Source: Novipirellula herctigrandis
GTDB lineage: Bacteria; Planctomycetota; Planctomycetia; Pirellulales; Pirellulaceae
Assembly (NCBI GenBank): GCA_007859835.1
Contig: SJPJ01000001.1
Coordinates: 1,383,011 to 1,418,581 of the forward strand
Reading direction: 5' to 3'
Length of the DNA: 35,571 nt
Below the pieces are notes generated by a model. It was not told the origin of the DNA and did no database searches. It was given only the letters and a program-made list of their open reading frames with translations. Each line of letters starts with the position of its first letter. Position 1 is the stretch's first letter. The translations under genes were made by a program, and so were the position numbers. Shown one piece after another: positions 1 through 8,039 of the stretch.

Positions 1-75
1 TCCACCGAAGAACGGCATGACGCGTTTACAAATGGAAACCACATTGGCCGTCCTCGGTGATGGCGGTCGTTACCC
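1..75 (+). repeat. attC-like site, left edge cut by window
   Basis: The inner arm CCACCGAAG near position 2 faces CCTCGGTGATGG at 54-65, and the site closes with a GTTACCC box at 69-75 (R'-like). The left R'' box lies outside the window. The layout matches the other palindromic sites of the array. Its identity as an integron recombination site is inferred from arm pairing and box sequence only. Confidence 0.5.
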
Positions 76-90
76 GACAGAAGCCACCCT

Positions 91-474
91 ATGACTAGCG
101 TGACAATCAACGGCATTCACGACGTGGCCGCACCCGACCCATGCCACATTGTCGATCTGACGATTCGCGATGCTACGGTCGACTGCGAACGTTTAAAGGG
201 AATCGTATACGATGCAGTGGTTGATCATCGCGCGACCCAACAGGCACCGTTCGGAGAGCACTATCTCTCGCTGGATGACGGTTCTGTTATTGGGGACTAT
301 CGGTATGGCTGGGATCATCCTGAGATCTGGATTGCAGACATCCGCGTTGCCTTCTTAATGCACTTTCTCGAACCGGGACGTAACATAAAAACGCCGTATG
401 GTTTGGTAGCGATTCCTGAAGCGACCGTAATGCCTCGTCGCTTAGCGGGGTTGAAATACGAATCGCCATACTGA
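91..474 (+). CDS. hypothetical cassette protein (127 aa)
   Basis: The ORF starts 16 nt after the GTTACCC end of the upstream palindrome and stops just before the next one (R'' box at 487), so it fills one cassette. The protein is soluble-looking, with no signal peptide or membrane segment. It is rich in acidic residues and aromatics in its middle (GDYRYGWDHPEIWIADIRVA). No clear Shine-Dalgarno sequence precedes the ATG. I do not recognise the family. The tidy fit between two attC-like sites is the main support that it is a real gene. Confidence 0.55.
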   Translation: MTSVTINGIHDVAAPDPCHIVDLTIRDATVDCERLKGIVYDAVVDHRATQQAPFGEHYLSLDDGSVIGDYRYGWDHPEIWIADIRVAFLMHFLEPGRNIKTPYGLVAIPEATVMPRRLAGLKYESPY

Positions 475-486
475 CAAACAAGAAGC

Positions 487-576
487 GGGGAACCATCGGT
501 TGCAACGGAGGCCGCGAGTTGACGTTGTCGAAGTGGAGAGTCGCTCGCGCGGCCCCGCTGAACCGTACCGTTCCGT
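487..576 (+). repeat. attC-like site
   Basis: The R''-like box GGGGAAC (487-493) pairs with GTTCCGT (570-576). The inner arms are CGGTTGCA-a-CGG on the left and CCG-c-TGAACCG on the right, with an unpaired G as in attC stems. The central GGCCGCG and CGCGGCC are also complementary. This is one of the best-paired sites in the window. Confidence 0.65.
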
Positions 577-598
577 GTTTGAAACGCGTGGTGTCCTG

Positions 599-772
599 AT
601 GTCGCCTGTTACCATGCTGGCCTCGGACAATGACATTGCGGGCAAGTATGAGCCGATCCAAGAGTTCACAATACACAAATAAAACGGTGATAGAGTGCCT
701 GCTGTAATCGCCCTGGACATAACCGGCAACGTCACAGGACGCTGGTCGTGGCGTCCGCACGATTCCATATAG
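599..772 (+). pseudogene. small cassette ORF interrupted by an in-frame TAA
   Basis: Starting at ATG 599, 28 nt past the upstream R' box, one frame reads 27 codons to a TAA at 680-682. It then continues in the same frame for 29 more protein-like codons (including VPAVIALDITGNVTGRWSWR) to TAG at 770-772, directly before the next attC-like site. The simplest reading is a gene of about 57 codons broken by one nonsense mutation. The alternative is that neither part is coding. The family is not recognised. Confidence 0.35.
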
Positions 773-773
773 T

Positions 774-864
774 GGATTACCAGTTCATGCACCAGAGTAC
801 GGATTGTGAGCCTTTGCATGTGACTGCCTTTACTCACCGTTCCCCGTGACGGCGGACGTTATTC
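774..864 (+). repeat. degenerate attC-like site
   Basis: GGATTAC (774-780) opens the site. The arm CATGCACCAGAG (787-798) faces CCCCGTGACGG (842-852), and the site ends with GTTATTC (858-864). Pairing is weaker than at other sites, but spacing (about 90 nt) and order of elements agree. Confidence 0.45.
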
Positions 865-1011
865 CACCAAGGTTTGGAGATTCTCTGGCGGAAAGAACAG
901 GCATATCCCTAAGCGGTGGCACGCTGCAACATGGGCAGCGGTCATGCGATGGTCGGCGAGGAGCGATGGTTGCACTGCAATTTGTCCGCTGCTGATGAAC
1001 TGCATTGCAAC

Positions 1012-1133
1012 CGCTTGCTCCGACAAGGTAATTGTTGCTTTCCAATTGAACCGTCGTTATAGTGATGTTTTGATAAACGGATGCTGTTTTATGAAGCGGT
1101 CACCCGTTACCGCAGGGGCCGAAGGCCGAACGG
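1012..1133 (+). ncRNA. dispersed promoter-hairpin element, copy A
   Basis: This is the first of three related gene-free elements (others at 10457 and 16091). Shared blocks are GACAA, then TTGTTGCTTTC, then a TCG-TNAANNTGATG block. Next comes a hairpin with no conserved sequence (here GCGGT 1096-1100 with ACCGC 1109-1113), and the invariant GGGGCCGAAGGCC (1115-1127), itself a GGCC-GAA-GGCC hairpin. The surrounding stretch 865-1419 has no accepted gene. It lies between attC-like sites ending at 864 and 1284, so it looks like a non-coding cassette. A transcript is inferred, not shown. Confidence 0.55.
1035..1063 (+). promoter_or_regulatory. sigma70-type promoter of element A
   Basis: TTGCTT (1035-1040) is followed after exactly 17 nt by TATAGT (1058-1063). 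The same spacing is kept in the other two copies. Transcription would run rightward through the hairpins toward the PEP-CTERM gene at 1420. Confidence 0.55.
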
Positions 1134-1193
1134 GCAGTGATTTGTCGATTGCTTCGCAATCGTGATTAACGCGGTGTTTTACCCGCATCCGCG

Positions 1194-1284
1194 TGACAAC
1201 GTTAAATTGAACCGGAGGACGGCTGGGCCGTCTATACAAAAGGGTTACGTCTTTCCACATCCCCTGTGGTTTTGGATGTTATCC
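1194..1284 (+). repeat. attC-like site
   Basis: R''-like TGACAAC (1194-1200) and R'-like GTTATCC (1278-1284) bound 91 nt. The inner arm AACCGGAGG (1210-1218) faces CCTGTGGTT (1263-1271). The centre contains ACAAAAGGGTTA, which recurs in the site after element B (10614-10715). From 1285 to 1419 I see no gene. Confidence 0.5.
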
Positions 1285-1419
1285 GAGCGAATTCATCGTG
1301 TACCTGTGGCGCACTTCCGCATCAGCGAGTATCAAATTTAGGTTTTGCTCGCTCAGGTAGTGAAAGCCTCTACTGCATTGTGGTTTAGAAACAACAGTCG
1401 TAAGACCTAGGAAAACAAA

Positions 1420-2406
1420 ATGCTTAGGATGTGTACTCGATTATTCTTGTTCCTTGTGATCGCCTTCCCGTTCACATTACCACTCGGAATTGCGACCGAG
1501 ATTGTTAGTATTCAGTCCAACTATACGTCCAGTGAGGGTATTCAAGCGGGTCGACTGATAGACAATCCTGGTTGGGTAGGATCTGGATATTTAGACGTGG
1601 ACCCGACTGTGGGCCGCGTCATCCATCCGATACAAATAGGCGTGCCAACAGACTCCAACGGCCCCGTTCATTTTTCGACCGGAGTCCTCGACACGTTTCC
1701 CGGAATGACGTTTGGAGTTGGAGATCGTATCAATGTCCAAACCCAGCTTCAGTTCACTTTGGGCACATTTAGTTTCGGTCAGGAGATCGCGAGAATCGGT
1801 TTCTCGCGAACACCAGCCGGAAAAATCGAACACGGTTTCGCCATGTCGTGGAACGAGGGCAGAACCCAACCGTCGGAGCAGGCTGGAACCATACGCTTCT
1901 TCCCAGACATGAACGACAGTGGTTTTCGTGATTATCCCTTTTCGAACGACGACGCCAATTCAATCGGCGTTCAAGGGCGTTATGCGGGACTGCGAAATTC
2001 AGTCAGCGGAACGGACGACCTCACGTCAAATCCATTCCTTATTAACTACGAGGTTGAGTACTTAGGTGAGGTTGAAAGTGTCGGAGATAACGTTTGGGAA
2101 CCCCGACGTTTGGAAATCACCGACCAGGTGTCGAATGCGACCTTCTACTACGACTTTGGTTTTCAGTTGCCGCAGACGATCCAATTTGATGGCACAAACG
2201 CGTTCCTCGGGCAAGAGTTAGCATCCAATGGCAGAAGTTCAAATGGATTGATCGTTACCAGCGATTCTCTGAATATCCTGTATCGCGGGAATCCGATGGC
2301 AATCGCAGTCCCAGAACCGGGCAGTTTCCTTTGCCTCGCACTCGTGTTTGGAGCGATCTGTCTTCGCCGGAAGGCACCCGAACGCGGTCTAGTCTGTGGC
2401 CGGTGA
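1420..2406 (+). CDS. PEP-CTERM sorted extracellular protein (328 aa)
   Basis: The N-terminus is a signal peptide (hydrophobic LFLFLVIAFPFTLPLGIA). The C-terminus has the full PEP-CTERM signal: VPEPGS at about residues 297-302, a hydrophobic stretch (LCLALVFGAIC), then the basic cluster LRRK. Such proteins are exported and processed at the envelope by an exosortase, often in EPS-producing bacteria. The middle (about residues 30-290) is beta-rich and resembles no enzyme I recognise. The stop TGA overlaps the GTG start of the next gene (GTGA), suggesting translational coupling. The tail after LRRK is a little longer than usual. It lies downstream of promoter element A. Confidence 0.85.
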   Translation: MLRMCTRLFLFLVIAFPFTLPLGIATEIVSIQSNYTSSEGIQAGRLIDNPGWVGSGYLDVDPTVGRVIHPIQIGVPTDSNGPVHFSTGVLDTFPGMTFGVGDRINVQTQLQFTLGTFSFGQEIARIGFSRTPAGKIEHGFAMSWNEGRTQPSEQAGTIRFFPDMNDSGFRDYPFSNDDANSIGVQGRYAGLRNSVSGTDDLTSNPFLINYEVEYLGEVESVGDNVWEPRRLEITDQVSNATFYYDFGFQLPQTIQFDGTNAFLGQELASNGRSSNGLIVTSDSLNILYRGNPMAIAVPEPGSFLCLALVFGAICLRRKAPERGLVCGR

Positions 2407-2960
2407 ACGGTCGCGTCTCGGAGATACCCAGCGTGCCAAGCCGGCTCATCGAGCATATCCCAGATGACCTCGTTGCACGTTGGCGGAACACTTCGGTATT
2501 CTGGTCGCGTCTCGTAATCGGCGGAATTCTAGCCCTTTGGGTACCGCTCGGCGTTGCACTCGCATGGCTCCCTTATCGTCGCGGCACGGAGTCAGTGCAA
2601 TGGATGGTGTTGGTGATTACAGGACTGACGCTATCGCTAGCCTGGCTGCTGGTCGTTTATTTCGCTGGGTGCTTCACGCGGAATCGCTGGACGAAATCGC
2701 GACTCCCCGTCATCGAGCTTGACGCCGCTGTTTTAACGCTTACCTGGAATCGAGAAACGATTGAAGCAAGCGTCGTTGATTGCAATTTGCGTCGTGGCAG
2801 GGCATGGCAAATGAAACATGCGACGAGAAAAGCAAAACGTGTTCCGTTTGGCGATCGCGATCTGATCCTAATTGATTTCCCTCCTTTGTACCGCGATATT
2901 CTTGGTCTTACGCGATCGTATACCACTGTCGCTGTTGGCTACACTGTCGCTGTTGGCTAG
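2403..2960 (+). CDS. two-TM membrane protein, coupled to PEP-CTERM gene (185 aa)
   Basis: I choose GTG 2403 because it forms a 4-base overlap with the stop of the preceding gene. The upstream ATG at 2331 lies inside that gene. Two adjacent membrane helices (about residues 34-57 and 66-90) are followed by a cytosolic or periplasmic domain of about 95 residues. That tail (LTLTWNRETIEASVVDC; RKAKRVPFGDRDLILIDFPP) resembles the PH-like tails of small bacterial membrane proteins, but the family is not certain. The 3' end carries an 18-bp tandem duplication that doubles the last residues (TVAVGYTVAVG). Confidence 0.6.
   Translation: MNGRVSEIPSVPSRLIEHIPDDLVARWRNTSVFWSRLVIGGILALWVPLGVALAWLPYRRGTESVQWMVLVITGLTLSLAWLLVVYFAGCFTRNRWTKSRLPVIELDAAVLTLTWNRETIEASVVDCNLRRGRAWQMKHATRKAKRVPFGDRDLILIDFPPLYRDILGLTRSYTTVAVGYTVAVG
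2924..2959 (+). repeat. 18-bp tandem duplication at gene end
   Basis: The block ACTGTCGCTGTTGGCT plus two bases occurs twice back to back just before the stop of the two-TM protein gene. It adds six in-frame residues and looks like a recent slippage or unequal-exchange event. Confidence 0.8.
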
Positions 2961-3008
2961 ACGGATGAATCGAGGCGGCTATGGTCCTCTGCACTTGGCA
3001 TGGCAAGC

Positions 3009-3095
3009 GGCGAACTTTTTGATGCACCGGAGACGAGTACCGGGGTTTCAAACAATGGTTGAGCCTTCTCTTGGGTCCGGCGATGCGAGTCGCCC
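3009..3095 (+). repeat. attC-like site
   Basis: The R''-like box GGCGAAC (3009-3015) and the GTCGCCC box (3089-3095) bound it. The inner arms GATGCACCGGAG (3021-3032) and TCCGGCGATGC (3076-3086) pair with unpaired bases. The R' core has GTC instead of GTT. Confidence 0.55.
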
Positions 3096-3125
3096 TGGCT
3101 GTGAGAATCCGTTTCACTTGATGCA

Positions 3126-3587
3126 ATGACCAAGACACCAAACCCCTATGAGCCACTTTCGCAATTGACGAAATTGCAGGATGAACGCGCTGGTCGTTCG
3201 ATTCCGTTTACTTGGATTGCGTTTTACTTGGCTGCGTTTGTCCTGCTTCTGTTCACGATGCCCGCCACCAGTCATTCAGACAATTGGTCGGGGATCTTTC
3301 CTGCATTCGGTATTTTGATGTTCGGTGCTTACCGATTGGCGCGCGCCGGAGCTCTACCTTCCACTGCTTTCCTATACGGTTGCAGCACATCATTTTTGTT
3401 CCTTTTTCGATTCTTATCGATGGGACGATTTCGACTGTGGCTTGAATTTCGAGCACCATCCACAACCGGACTAGTCGTAATGTGGATAGCTATTTGTCTA
3501 TTCTTGGGCGGTTGCACTGCGGGTGTCGCGTCCATTGTCCGCGATGAGGACTCCGCAACCGATGACCAGCGCGACCATTCGGATTGA
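3126..3587 (+). CDS. NPYEP-type membrane protein (153 aa)
   Basis: The protein opens with MTKTPNPYEPL and then has about four membrane helices (WIAFYLAAFVLLLFTM; IFPAFGILMFGAYRLA; a segment near FLYGCSTSFLFLFRF; GLVVMWIAICLFLGGC), ending in an acidic, charged tail. The N-terminal N-P-Y-x-P motif recurs in at least five other membrane proteins of this window that are otherwise unalike. It sits alone in its cassette after the attC-like site ending at 3095. Function is unknown, and the motif could be a targeting or interaction tag (inference). Confidence 0.7.
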   Translation: MTKTPNPYEPLSQLTKLQDERAGRSIPFTWIAFYLAAFVLLLFTMPATSHSDNWSGIFPAFGILMFGAYRLARAGALPSTAFLYGCSTSFLFLFRFLSMGRFRLWLEFRAPSTTGLVVMWIAICLFLGGCTAGVASIVRDEDSATDDQRDHSD

Positions 3588-3758
3588 CGAGCGGGAAGAC
3601 TTCATCTCGTGTAAAATGAGTTCGATACTTGCAAATTCACCAGTACAACCCATCGTACCGGATCGTTGGTCGGCGACTTTTTCTACGATCGCTGCTGCGA
3701 GCTCGTCCAATGATTTTCGCCGTTATTCGACACGGTCGCTCGCACGGGAAAACACGAA

Positions 3759-4322
3759 ATGAGATCTATCGCTCCATTTTTGCTTGTCGCCGCATTTTTG
3801 CTCATCGCTGCAGCAACGACCTGCGGCGCGGAAACGCCGGCGAATACATCGGGGTTGCCATTTCTTCAAATCGACACAGATTATCATGTTCAATTCCCGG
3901 ACCACATCAAGGCCTTCACTCGAATCAGCAGCAGTGTCGATTACGGCAAGACGTCCAGTGGTCAGCGAATTCCTGTTACGACCAAGGTCACCCATGTCGT
4001 CACCGTATTCACGATCCGAGAGCTCGGCCCGTCGCAATGGGCGTTACTTGAGCATCCATCGTCGCTGTCAGACGCAGCAACATGGAATTTACAGCGCACT
4101 TCGGCGGCAAAGCTGAACTCTCAAAATATCAAAAAGCTTCAATCCACTGACGACGGCAAAAAACGTTTGGAAGATCTGCGACGTTACGCCAAGAACAGCG
4201 TTGACACTACCCAAACATGGGTAAACCTTGCGCATGCGTTTGCGATTTCGCCACTACCCACGGAAGACACTCGGCCAAAGATTTCGGTAAACGTAACGAT
4301 CGGCAAACGCAACTCCGATTGA
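3759..4322 (+). CDS. secreted hypothetical protein (187 aa)
   Basis: A clear signal peptide (PFLLVAAFLLIAAATTCGAE) ends at about residue 24. The mature part of about 160 residues has no cysteines, no membrane segment, and a mix of beta-strand and charged helical segments (KKRLEDLRRYAK). No known domain is recognised. The gaps on both sides (3588-3758 and 4323-4560) hold no convincing gene and no well-paired attC-like site, so the cassette borders here are unclear. Confidence 0.6.
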   Translation: MRSIAPFLLVAAFLLIAAATTCGAETPANTSGLPFLQIDTDYHVQFPDHIKAFTRISSSVDYGKTSSGQRIPVTTKVTHVVTVFTIRELGPSQWALLEHPSSLSDAATWNLQRTSAAKLNSQNIKKLQSTDDGKKRLEDLRRYAKNSVDTTQTWVNLAHAFAISPLPTEDTRPKISVNVTIGKRNSD

Positions 4323-4560
4323 ACGTGAGATGCCTGAATTCACCATGAGGTCGCTCACGAACGAAATCGATTCGTGCCATGTTTTCGATCCGTGGATCGA
4401 TGTTCCTGGCGTAATGCAAAAATGTACAGGCCGGACTTCCGCCAGAGTGGTCGCAGAATCATGCGCGGCCCTGGCGCGTGCCGCAAGCATGGTAGGCTAT
4501 AGCAGACGGCGTCATTTTAGCCGAGTATCCATTCCGTCCAATTGAAGTCTACTGATCCCA

Positions 4561-5052
4561 ATGCATCACATTCGTCAACTCGTCGATGCTGACTGGCCTG
4601 CAACATGGAAGGTGATCGAACGAGTATTTCGCGTTGGCGACACATACCCCTATTCGCGCGACACAACGATGGAAGAGGCATACCGCATCTGGGTGTCGAC
4701 GCCCGCGAAAACGTATATTACCGTAGACGATTCGGGTGCGATCCTCGGAACTTACTACATCAAGCCGAATCAACCCGGACAGGGATCGCATATCTGCAAC
4801 TGCGGCTATATTGTCTCCAACGCGGCGCGTGGACTTGGCATCGCGACCGAGATGTGTGAGCACTCGCAACGTCAAGCAGAAGCGGATGGATACCGGGCGA
4901 TGCAATACAATTTTGTTGTTTCAACCAATGCCGGGGCCGTGAGACTATGGCAGAAGTTAGGGTTCGATATCGTCGGGACGCTTCCTGAAGCGTTTGCTCA
5001 CCCCGATGCGGGCTACGTAGATGCCTACGTCATGTACAAAAAGCTCGGCTGA
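4561..5052 (+). CDS. GNAT family N-acetyltransferase (163 aa)
   Basis: This is a single GNAT fold of normal length. Motif A, the acetyl-CoA pyrophosphate loop R-G-L-G-I-A at about residues 90-95, is intact, preceded by the beta-4 strand NCGYIVSN and followed by the alpha-3 helix. The later segment NAGAVRLWQKLGF is the typical motif B found in many GNATs that act on small molecules or proteins. It would transfer an acetyl group from acetyl-CoA to an unidentified amine in the cytoplasm. Acetyltransferases are frequent cassette cargo. The substrate cannot be read from sequence. Confidence 0.88.
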   Translation: MHHIRQLVDADWPATWKVIERVFRVGDTYPYSRDTTMEEAYRIWVSTPAKTYITVDDSGAILGTYYIKPNQPGQGSHICNCGYIVSNAARGLGIATEMCEHSQRQAEADGYRAMQYNFVVSTNAGAVRLWQKLGFDIVGTLPEAFAHPDAGYVDAYVMYKKLG

Positions 5053-5152
5053 AACCCACCGAATGCACCAGAGTCCCCGATAACCCGAAACTTCATCTGA
5101 CCGAAATGCGAATGCTGAGTTTGTGGCAAAGACGTGAGGAGTAGCTTCACTT

Positions 5153-5644
5153 TTGATTCGAGCACTTAAATTTCGATCCGCCTTCTTCCTGTTCTTGATT
5201 GCCGGACCCTTCATCATTTTACCATTCTTGGCATCGATGCCGACGATCACGGTGGCTCGCGTTGCATGGAGGTTCCCGGCTCGACGATTTTGGAGATTCG
5301 GAGTAACGGTATTCGCTATGATGGCTTTCCTGATCAGATGCCCACCGTCGCCGCTATTTGTTGGACTCGAGCAACCAATTCCAATTGCGTCGCTGTACGC
5401 ACATACGGAATGGAATTCGGCTATTCTTTATGTTGCTGTCTCTCAATGCGACTTTCTGAACGCAGCATTGATAGCAGCCTGTGTGATGATACCGGTCAAC
5501 GCGACCAACACGTTTTTGCAAGACGACACCGATATTGGACTCAAAGAAACGCATCTCCAATGGTTGCAAAGTGATTCCACGTCCGGCGTGGTCATCGACC
5601 AAACGATTGGTGATTTTCATTTTAGGAATAACAATGACAACTAG
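5153..5644 (+). CDS. membrane-associated hypothetical protein (163 aa)
   Basis: The start is TTG 5153, 13 nt after a GAGGAG ribosome-binding site (5134-5139). An N-terminal hydrophobic segment (FFLFLIAGPFIILPFLA) and two further hydrophobic stretches suggest two or three membrane helices. The tail is acidic and ends FHFRNNNDN. The last 11 nt overlap the start of the EF-hand esterase gene, so the two are probably co-translated. No family is recognised. A competing ORF in another frame (5266-5574) looks less protein-like. Confidence 0.5.
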   Translation: MIRALKFRSAFFLFLIAGPFIILPFLASMPTITVARVAWRFPARRFWRFGVTVFAMMAFLIRCPPSPLFVGLEQPIPIASLYAHTEWNSAILYVAVSQCDFLNAALIAACVMIPVNATNTFLQDDTDIGLKETHLQWLQSDSTSGVVIDQTIGDFHFRNNNDN

Positions 5645-6836
5645 GTTAGCAACCGCGATTCTCGGCGCACTACTTCTGCCCTCCGTCTTGCCAGCGCAAA
5701 ACGAAACGGCGAGATTTATTACGCGGATGAAGAATGACGACGCAAATGGTGACGGCAAGTTGACACAAGCCGAGTTCACCGGTCCTGATCGGTTGTTCCA
5801 ACAACTCGACGGGGATGGTGACGGGGTGCTGGTTCTGACAGAGGCAGCAGAGAAGCTGAAAGAACGCCGGACAAGAGTCGGCAATATGCCTAGACAAGCT
5901 GCCGGAAATGCTGACAACAGAACGCAACCTGACGAATCTCGTCCGCGCGCACCAGGCATACGTGGCAGAGCGAGAGCACAGGTCAAACCGGATTTTCAAA
6001 ACGTGCGATACGGTGAACATGAACGGCATGTTTTTGATATCTACCAAGCCGACACGGAAAACAAGGAACCTGCACCGTGCATGATATGGATTCATGGCGG
6101 AGGATTCAGGAGGGGCGATAAATCAGAAGGAAGCTTGTTCTCAACCTTTTTCACAAACAATGGAATCCATTACGTGACGCTCAACTATCGCTTGAGTCAC
6201 CAAGCGATCGCACCAGCTTGTTTCCAAGATTGTGCCAGAGCCGTTCAATTCATTCGCCGAAATGCCGATAAATGGAACATTGATAAATCGCGAATCGCCG
6301 TAGGCGGCGGTTCGGCCGGTGCCGGTTTAGCGCAGTGGCTCGGCTTTAGTGAAGACCATGCTGATCCATCGGCCGCCGACCCCGTCATGCATGAGTCAAC
6401 CCGAGTTTCGGCCCTGGTCTTGCTCAATGCGCAAACGTCATACGACTTCCGCTGGATCAAGCAACACATTCCCGGCGATGCTTGGCAGGGCGATGGATTG
6501 CAGGAACTATTTGGATACACCATCGAGGATGCTGACGAAATTGCAGCGGCGAAATATCGAGTCATCGAAGACTGCTCGCCGATCAACCATTTCAGTGCAG
6601 ACGATCCGCCAATCCTGTTCTTCTATCGGAGGTCAAAAGATCCAAAGATCGCAGAGCAGAATGCGATGGATGGCATTCATCATCCCCTTTTTGGTCTCGA
6701 ACTTAAGAAGCTTGCGGATAAATTGGAATTGCCTTGCGAGGTATTTACCGTTGAGAACAGGGAGGATCTTGCATTCTACAATCGCAGGTGGGACTACACG
6801 GTTAGCTTCTTGAAAAAGCAATTTCAAATGGAATGA
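5634..6836 (+). CDS. exported EF-hand alpha/beta-hydrolase (esterase-like, 400 aa)
   Basis: ATG 5634 is chosen because AGGA lies just upstream and a signal peptide follows at once (ATAILGALLLPSVLPAQ). Two EF-hand loops follow (DANGDGKLTQAE about 36-47; DGDGDGVLVLTE about 59-70), then an esterase/lipase domain from about residue 117. The oxyanion motif HGGG is at 154-157 and the nucleophile elbow G-G-S-A-G has Ser227. The late His may be in GIHHPLFG. It is a close relative of the hydrolase at 10700: both share CARAVQFIR and WNID before the elbow. Calcium-binding repeats fused to hydrolases are common in planctomycete exported enzymes. The substrate is unknown. Confidence 0.8.
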   Translation: MTTRLATAILGALLLPSVLPAQNETARFITRMKNDDANGDGKLTQAEFTGPDRLFQQLDGDGDGVLVLTEAAEKLKERRTRVGNMPRQAAGNADNRTQPDESRPRAPGIRGRARAQVKPDFQNVRYGEHERHVFDIYQADTENKEPAPCMIWIHGGGFRRGDKSEGSLFSTFFTNNGIHYVTLNYRLSHQAIAPACFQDCARAVQFIRRNADKWNIDKSRIAVGGGSAGAGLAQWLGFSEDHADPSAADPVMHESTRVSALVLLNAQTSYDFRWIKQHIPGDAWQGDGLQELFGYTIEDADEIAAAKYRVIEDCSPINHFSADDPPILFFYRRSKDPKIAEQNAMDGIHHPLFGLELKKLADKLELPCEVFTVENREDLAFYNRRWDYTVSFLKKQFQME

Positions 6837-6881
6837 GTACGCTGTCCAGATTTCTCACCGTCATGCCGCCATTGAACCGCC

Positions 6882-7142
6882 ATGGATCCATTTGCTGACG
6901 CTTACACCCGGAATCTTGTGGTAAGAAACGGCGATTTGCCTCTCCCTATCCGTCCACTAAGCGCTGGACAAACACAGAAAGAGCAAGCGAAAACAATCGA
7001 GTATTGGGACGGGTGGCCGACCGAACCGATTCCCTGCGACAACGCTTCAGATCAACGCATTGGTCTATGGCTATCCGCTCGCCACAAGTTTCTGCGCGAG
7101 TGCGTTCGTTGGCACCCGTTGCATGCGGTACGACTGAATTAG
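6882..7142 (+). CDS. possible small protein (86 aa), weak
   Basis: This ORF is the only candidate in the 318-nt stretch 6837-7154. The first 60 residues are protein-like (DPFADAYTRNLVVRNGDLPL; TIEYWDGWPTEPIPCD). No ribosome-binding site, known domain or homologous neighbour supports it. It may be a decayed cassette gene or chance. The stretch also has GCGACAAC near 7037 and GCGTTCGTTGG near 7100, which could be the two ends of a weak attC-like site. Confidence 0.25.
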   Translation: MDPFADAYTRNLVVRNGDLPLPIRPLSAGQTQKEQAKTIEYWDGWPTEPIPCDNASDQRIGLWLSARHKFLRECVRWHPLHAVRLN

Positions 7143-7154
7143 CGGACACCGACA

Positions 7155-7340
7155 ATGACCCAAAAAATCGAATTAGTCGAAGCAAATGACGAATCCCCCA
7201 TTTGCCCTCACTGCGAAAAGGAACTCGATAAAGTCCTCTACAAGTCAAAAGGCTTTCCACTCTTTTCCGGAAGGCACACCATGTATTTCTGCCCGCATTG
7301 CAAAAAGGTCATCGGCTTTTCACAAGGCCGAATGGCATAA
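7155..7340 (+). CDS. small zinc-ribbon protein (61 aa)
   Basis: Two knuckles, CPHC at residues 17-20 and CPHC at 46-49, would bind one zinc ion. The spacer between them is basic and aromatic. It has no signal peptide or membrane segment. Proteins of this size and pattern are generic zinc ribbons whose partners are usually unknown. The stop TAA lies inside the R''-like box of the following attC-like site (GGCATAATC), a pattern seen at many cassette genes here. Confidence 0.7.
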   Translation: MTQKIELVEANDESPICPHCEKELDKVLYKSKGFPLFSGRHTMYFCPHCKKVIGFSQGRMA

Positions 7341-7424
7341 TCATCGCGTGCACATGAAGTCGAGCTTGCGACCGGTTTCCAGCGGCAGCCGAACTCTCCT
7401 GACCCGGTGACTCCGAACATAATC
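7335..7424 (+). repeat. degenerate attC-like site
   Basis: GCATAATC opens the site. The arm GCGTGCACATGAAG (7346-7359) faces CCCGGTGACTCCG (7403-7415). It closes with CATAATC, where the expected GTT core is lost, so the site is probably inactive. Confidence 0.35.
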
Positions 7425-7457
7425 CCACTCTCCATTCACGCACAAATACGCAAGAAG

Positions 7458-7805
7458 ATGGCTAGACAATTGACGTTTTCCATTTTGCTGCTAGTTGTCG
7501 GCAGCATGTTTTTCGCAACGTGAATCGTGCCTCGATTGGAAAACGGAATTCACTATTTGCCGACGCCTGGGAAAGGCTACTCGTCTGGCTACGGAGGCGC
7601 CAGACAATTTGGATGGCCCGTTGCCATTGCGACCGAGCCGTTCTCAGCACGCACTCCCTATGCCACAACGTATTCACCGATCGATCACGCGTTAGGGCGA
7701 GACGACATTGCCGTATACGATAAAGCTAACTCAATGATGACCGGTGTGACACTCAACCTAATCTTCTTTGCAACCGCGGTTCTATCTGCGGCAATTGTGA
7801 TATAG
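7458..7805 (+). pseudogene. two-TM 'QFGWP' protein broken by an in-frame TGA
   Basis: ATG 7458 starts a membrane helix (RQLTFSILLLVVGSMFF) that reaches TGA at 7521-7523. The same frame then continues for 93 codons: a proline/glycine-rich loop with ARQFGWPVAIATEP, then a second helix (LIFFATAVLSAAIVI) and stop at 7803-7805. The TGA could be a mutated TGG or CGA codon. The two-helix layout and the GWP motif resemble small planctomycete membrane proteins encoded next to an FDRRF-type partner, as here. A shorter product from GTG 7527 could still be made. Confidence 0.6.
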
Positions 7806-8009
7806 GTGTTTTTTGATCGCAAGTTTTTGCTGCGAGAATTGATGGCTATCGTAACTTGTGCCGCTATCATGATTGGCACGCGGGCATACACCCGGGCACG
7901 TCCGAATCCGTACCTTTGGCACCGTACAACAAAAGCGGGTAACATGGTGTGCACCGGAGTGCTGGATACGGCTTTTTCAAGTGGTAACTCAAATCGCCGT
8001 CCCCATTGA
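7806..8009 (+). CDS. small one-TM membrane protein (67 aa), partner of preceding gene
   Basis: GTG 7806 follows the stop of the preceding gene directly. The sequence FFDRKFLLRELMAIVTCAAI is a basic start plus one helix, like the second member of a recurrent planctomycete two-gene unit. From about residue 45 the reading frame runs through the attC-like site (7937-8024), so the C-terminal 20 residues or so are site-derived. The native tail was probably lost or replaced. Confidence 0.5.
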   Translation: MFFDRKFLLRELMAIVTCAAIMIGTRAYTRARPNPYLWHRTTKAGNMVCTGVLDTAFSSGNSNRRPH

Positions 8010-8024
8010 GAGCAACCGCTACCC
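7937..8024 (+). repeat. attC-like site with altered R' core
   Basis: GGGTAAC (7937-7943) is almost perfectly complementary to GCTACCC (8018-8024), so the R' core is GCT rather than GTT. The left arm TGTGCACCGGAG is typical, while the right arm is poorly conserved. The core change would be expected to block cleavage. Confidence 0.5.
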
Positions 8025-8039
8025 GCCGAGAACCCAAAA

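Noticed and set aside
944-1165. 73-aa ORF over the promoter-hairpin element A
   Set aside because: It lies on conserved non-coding structure, and copies B and C do not keep the frame.
4330-4545. 71-aa ORF between the secreted protein and the GNAT gene
   Set aside because: No ribosome-binding site, no domain, and uneven composition; it probably arises by chance.
5053-5152. ATGCACCAGAG motif after the GNAT gene as an attC-like site
   Set aside because: The left arm is clear, but I could not find a pairing right arm, so it is at best a remnant.
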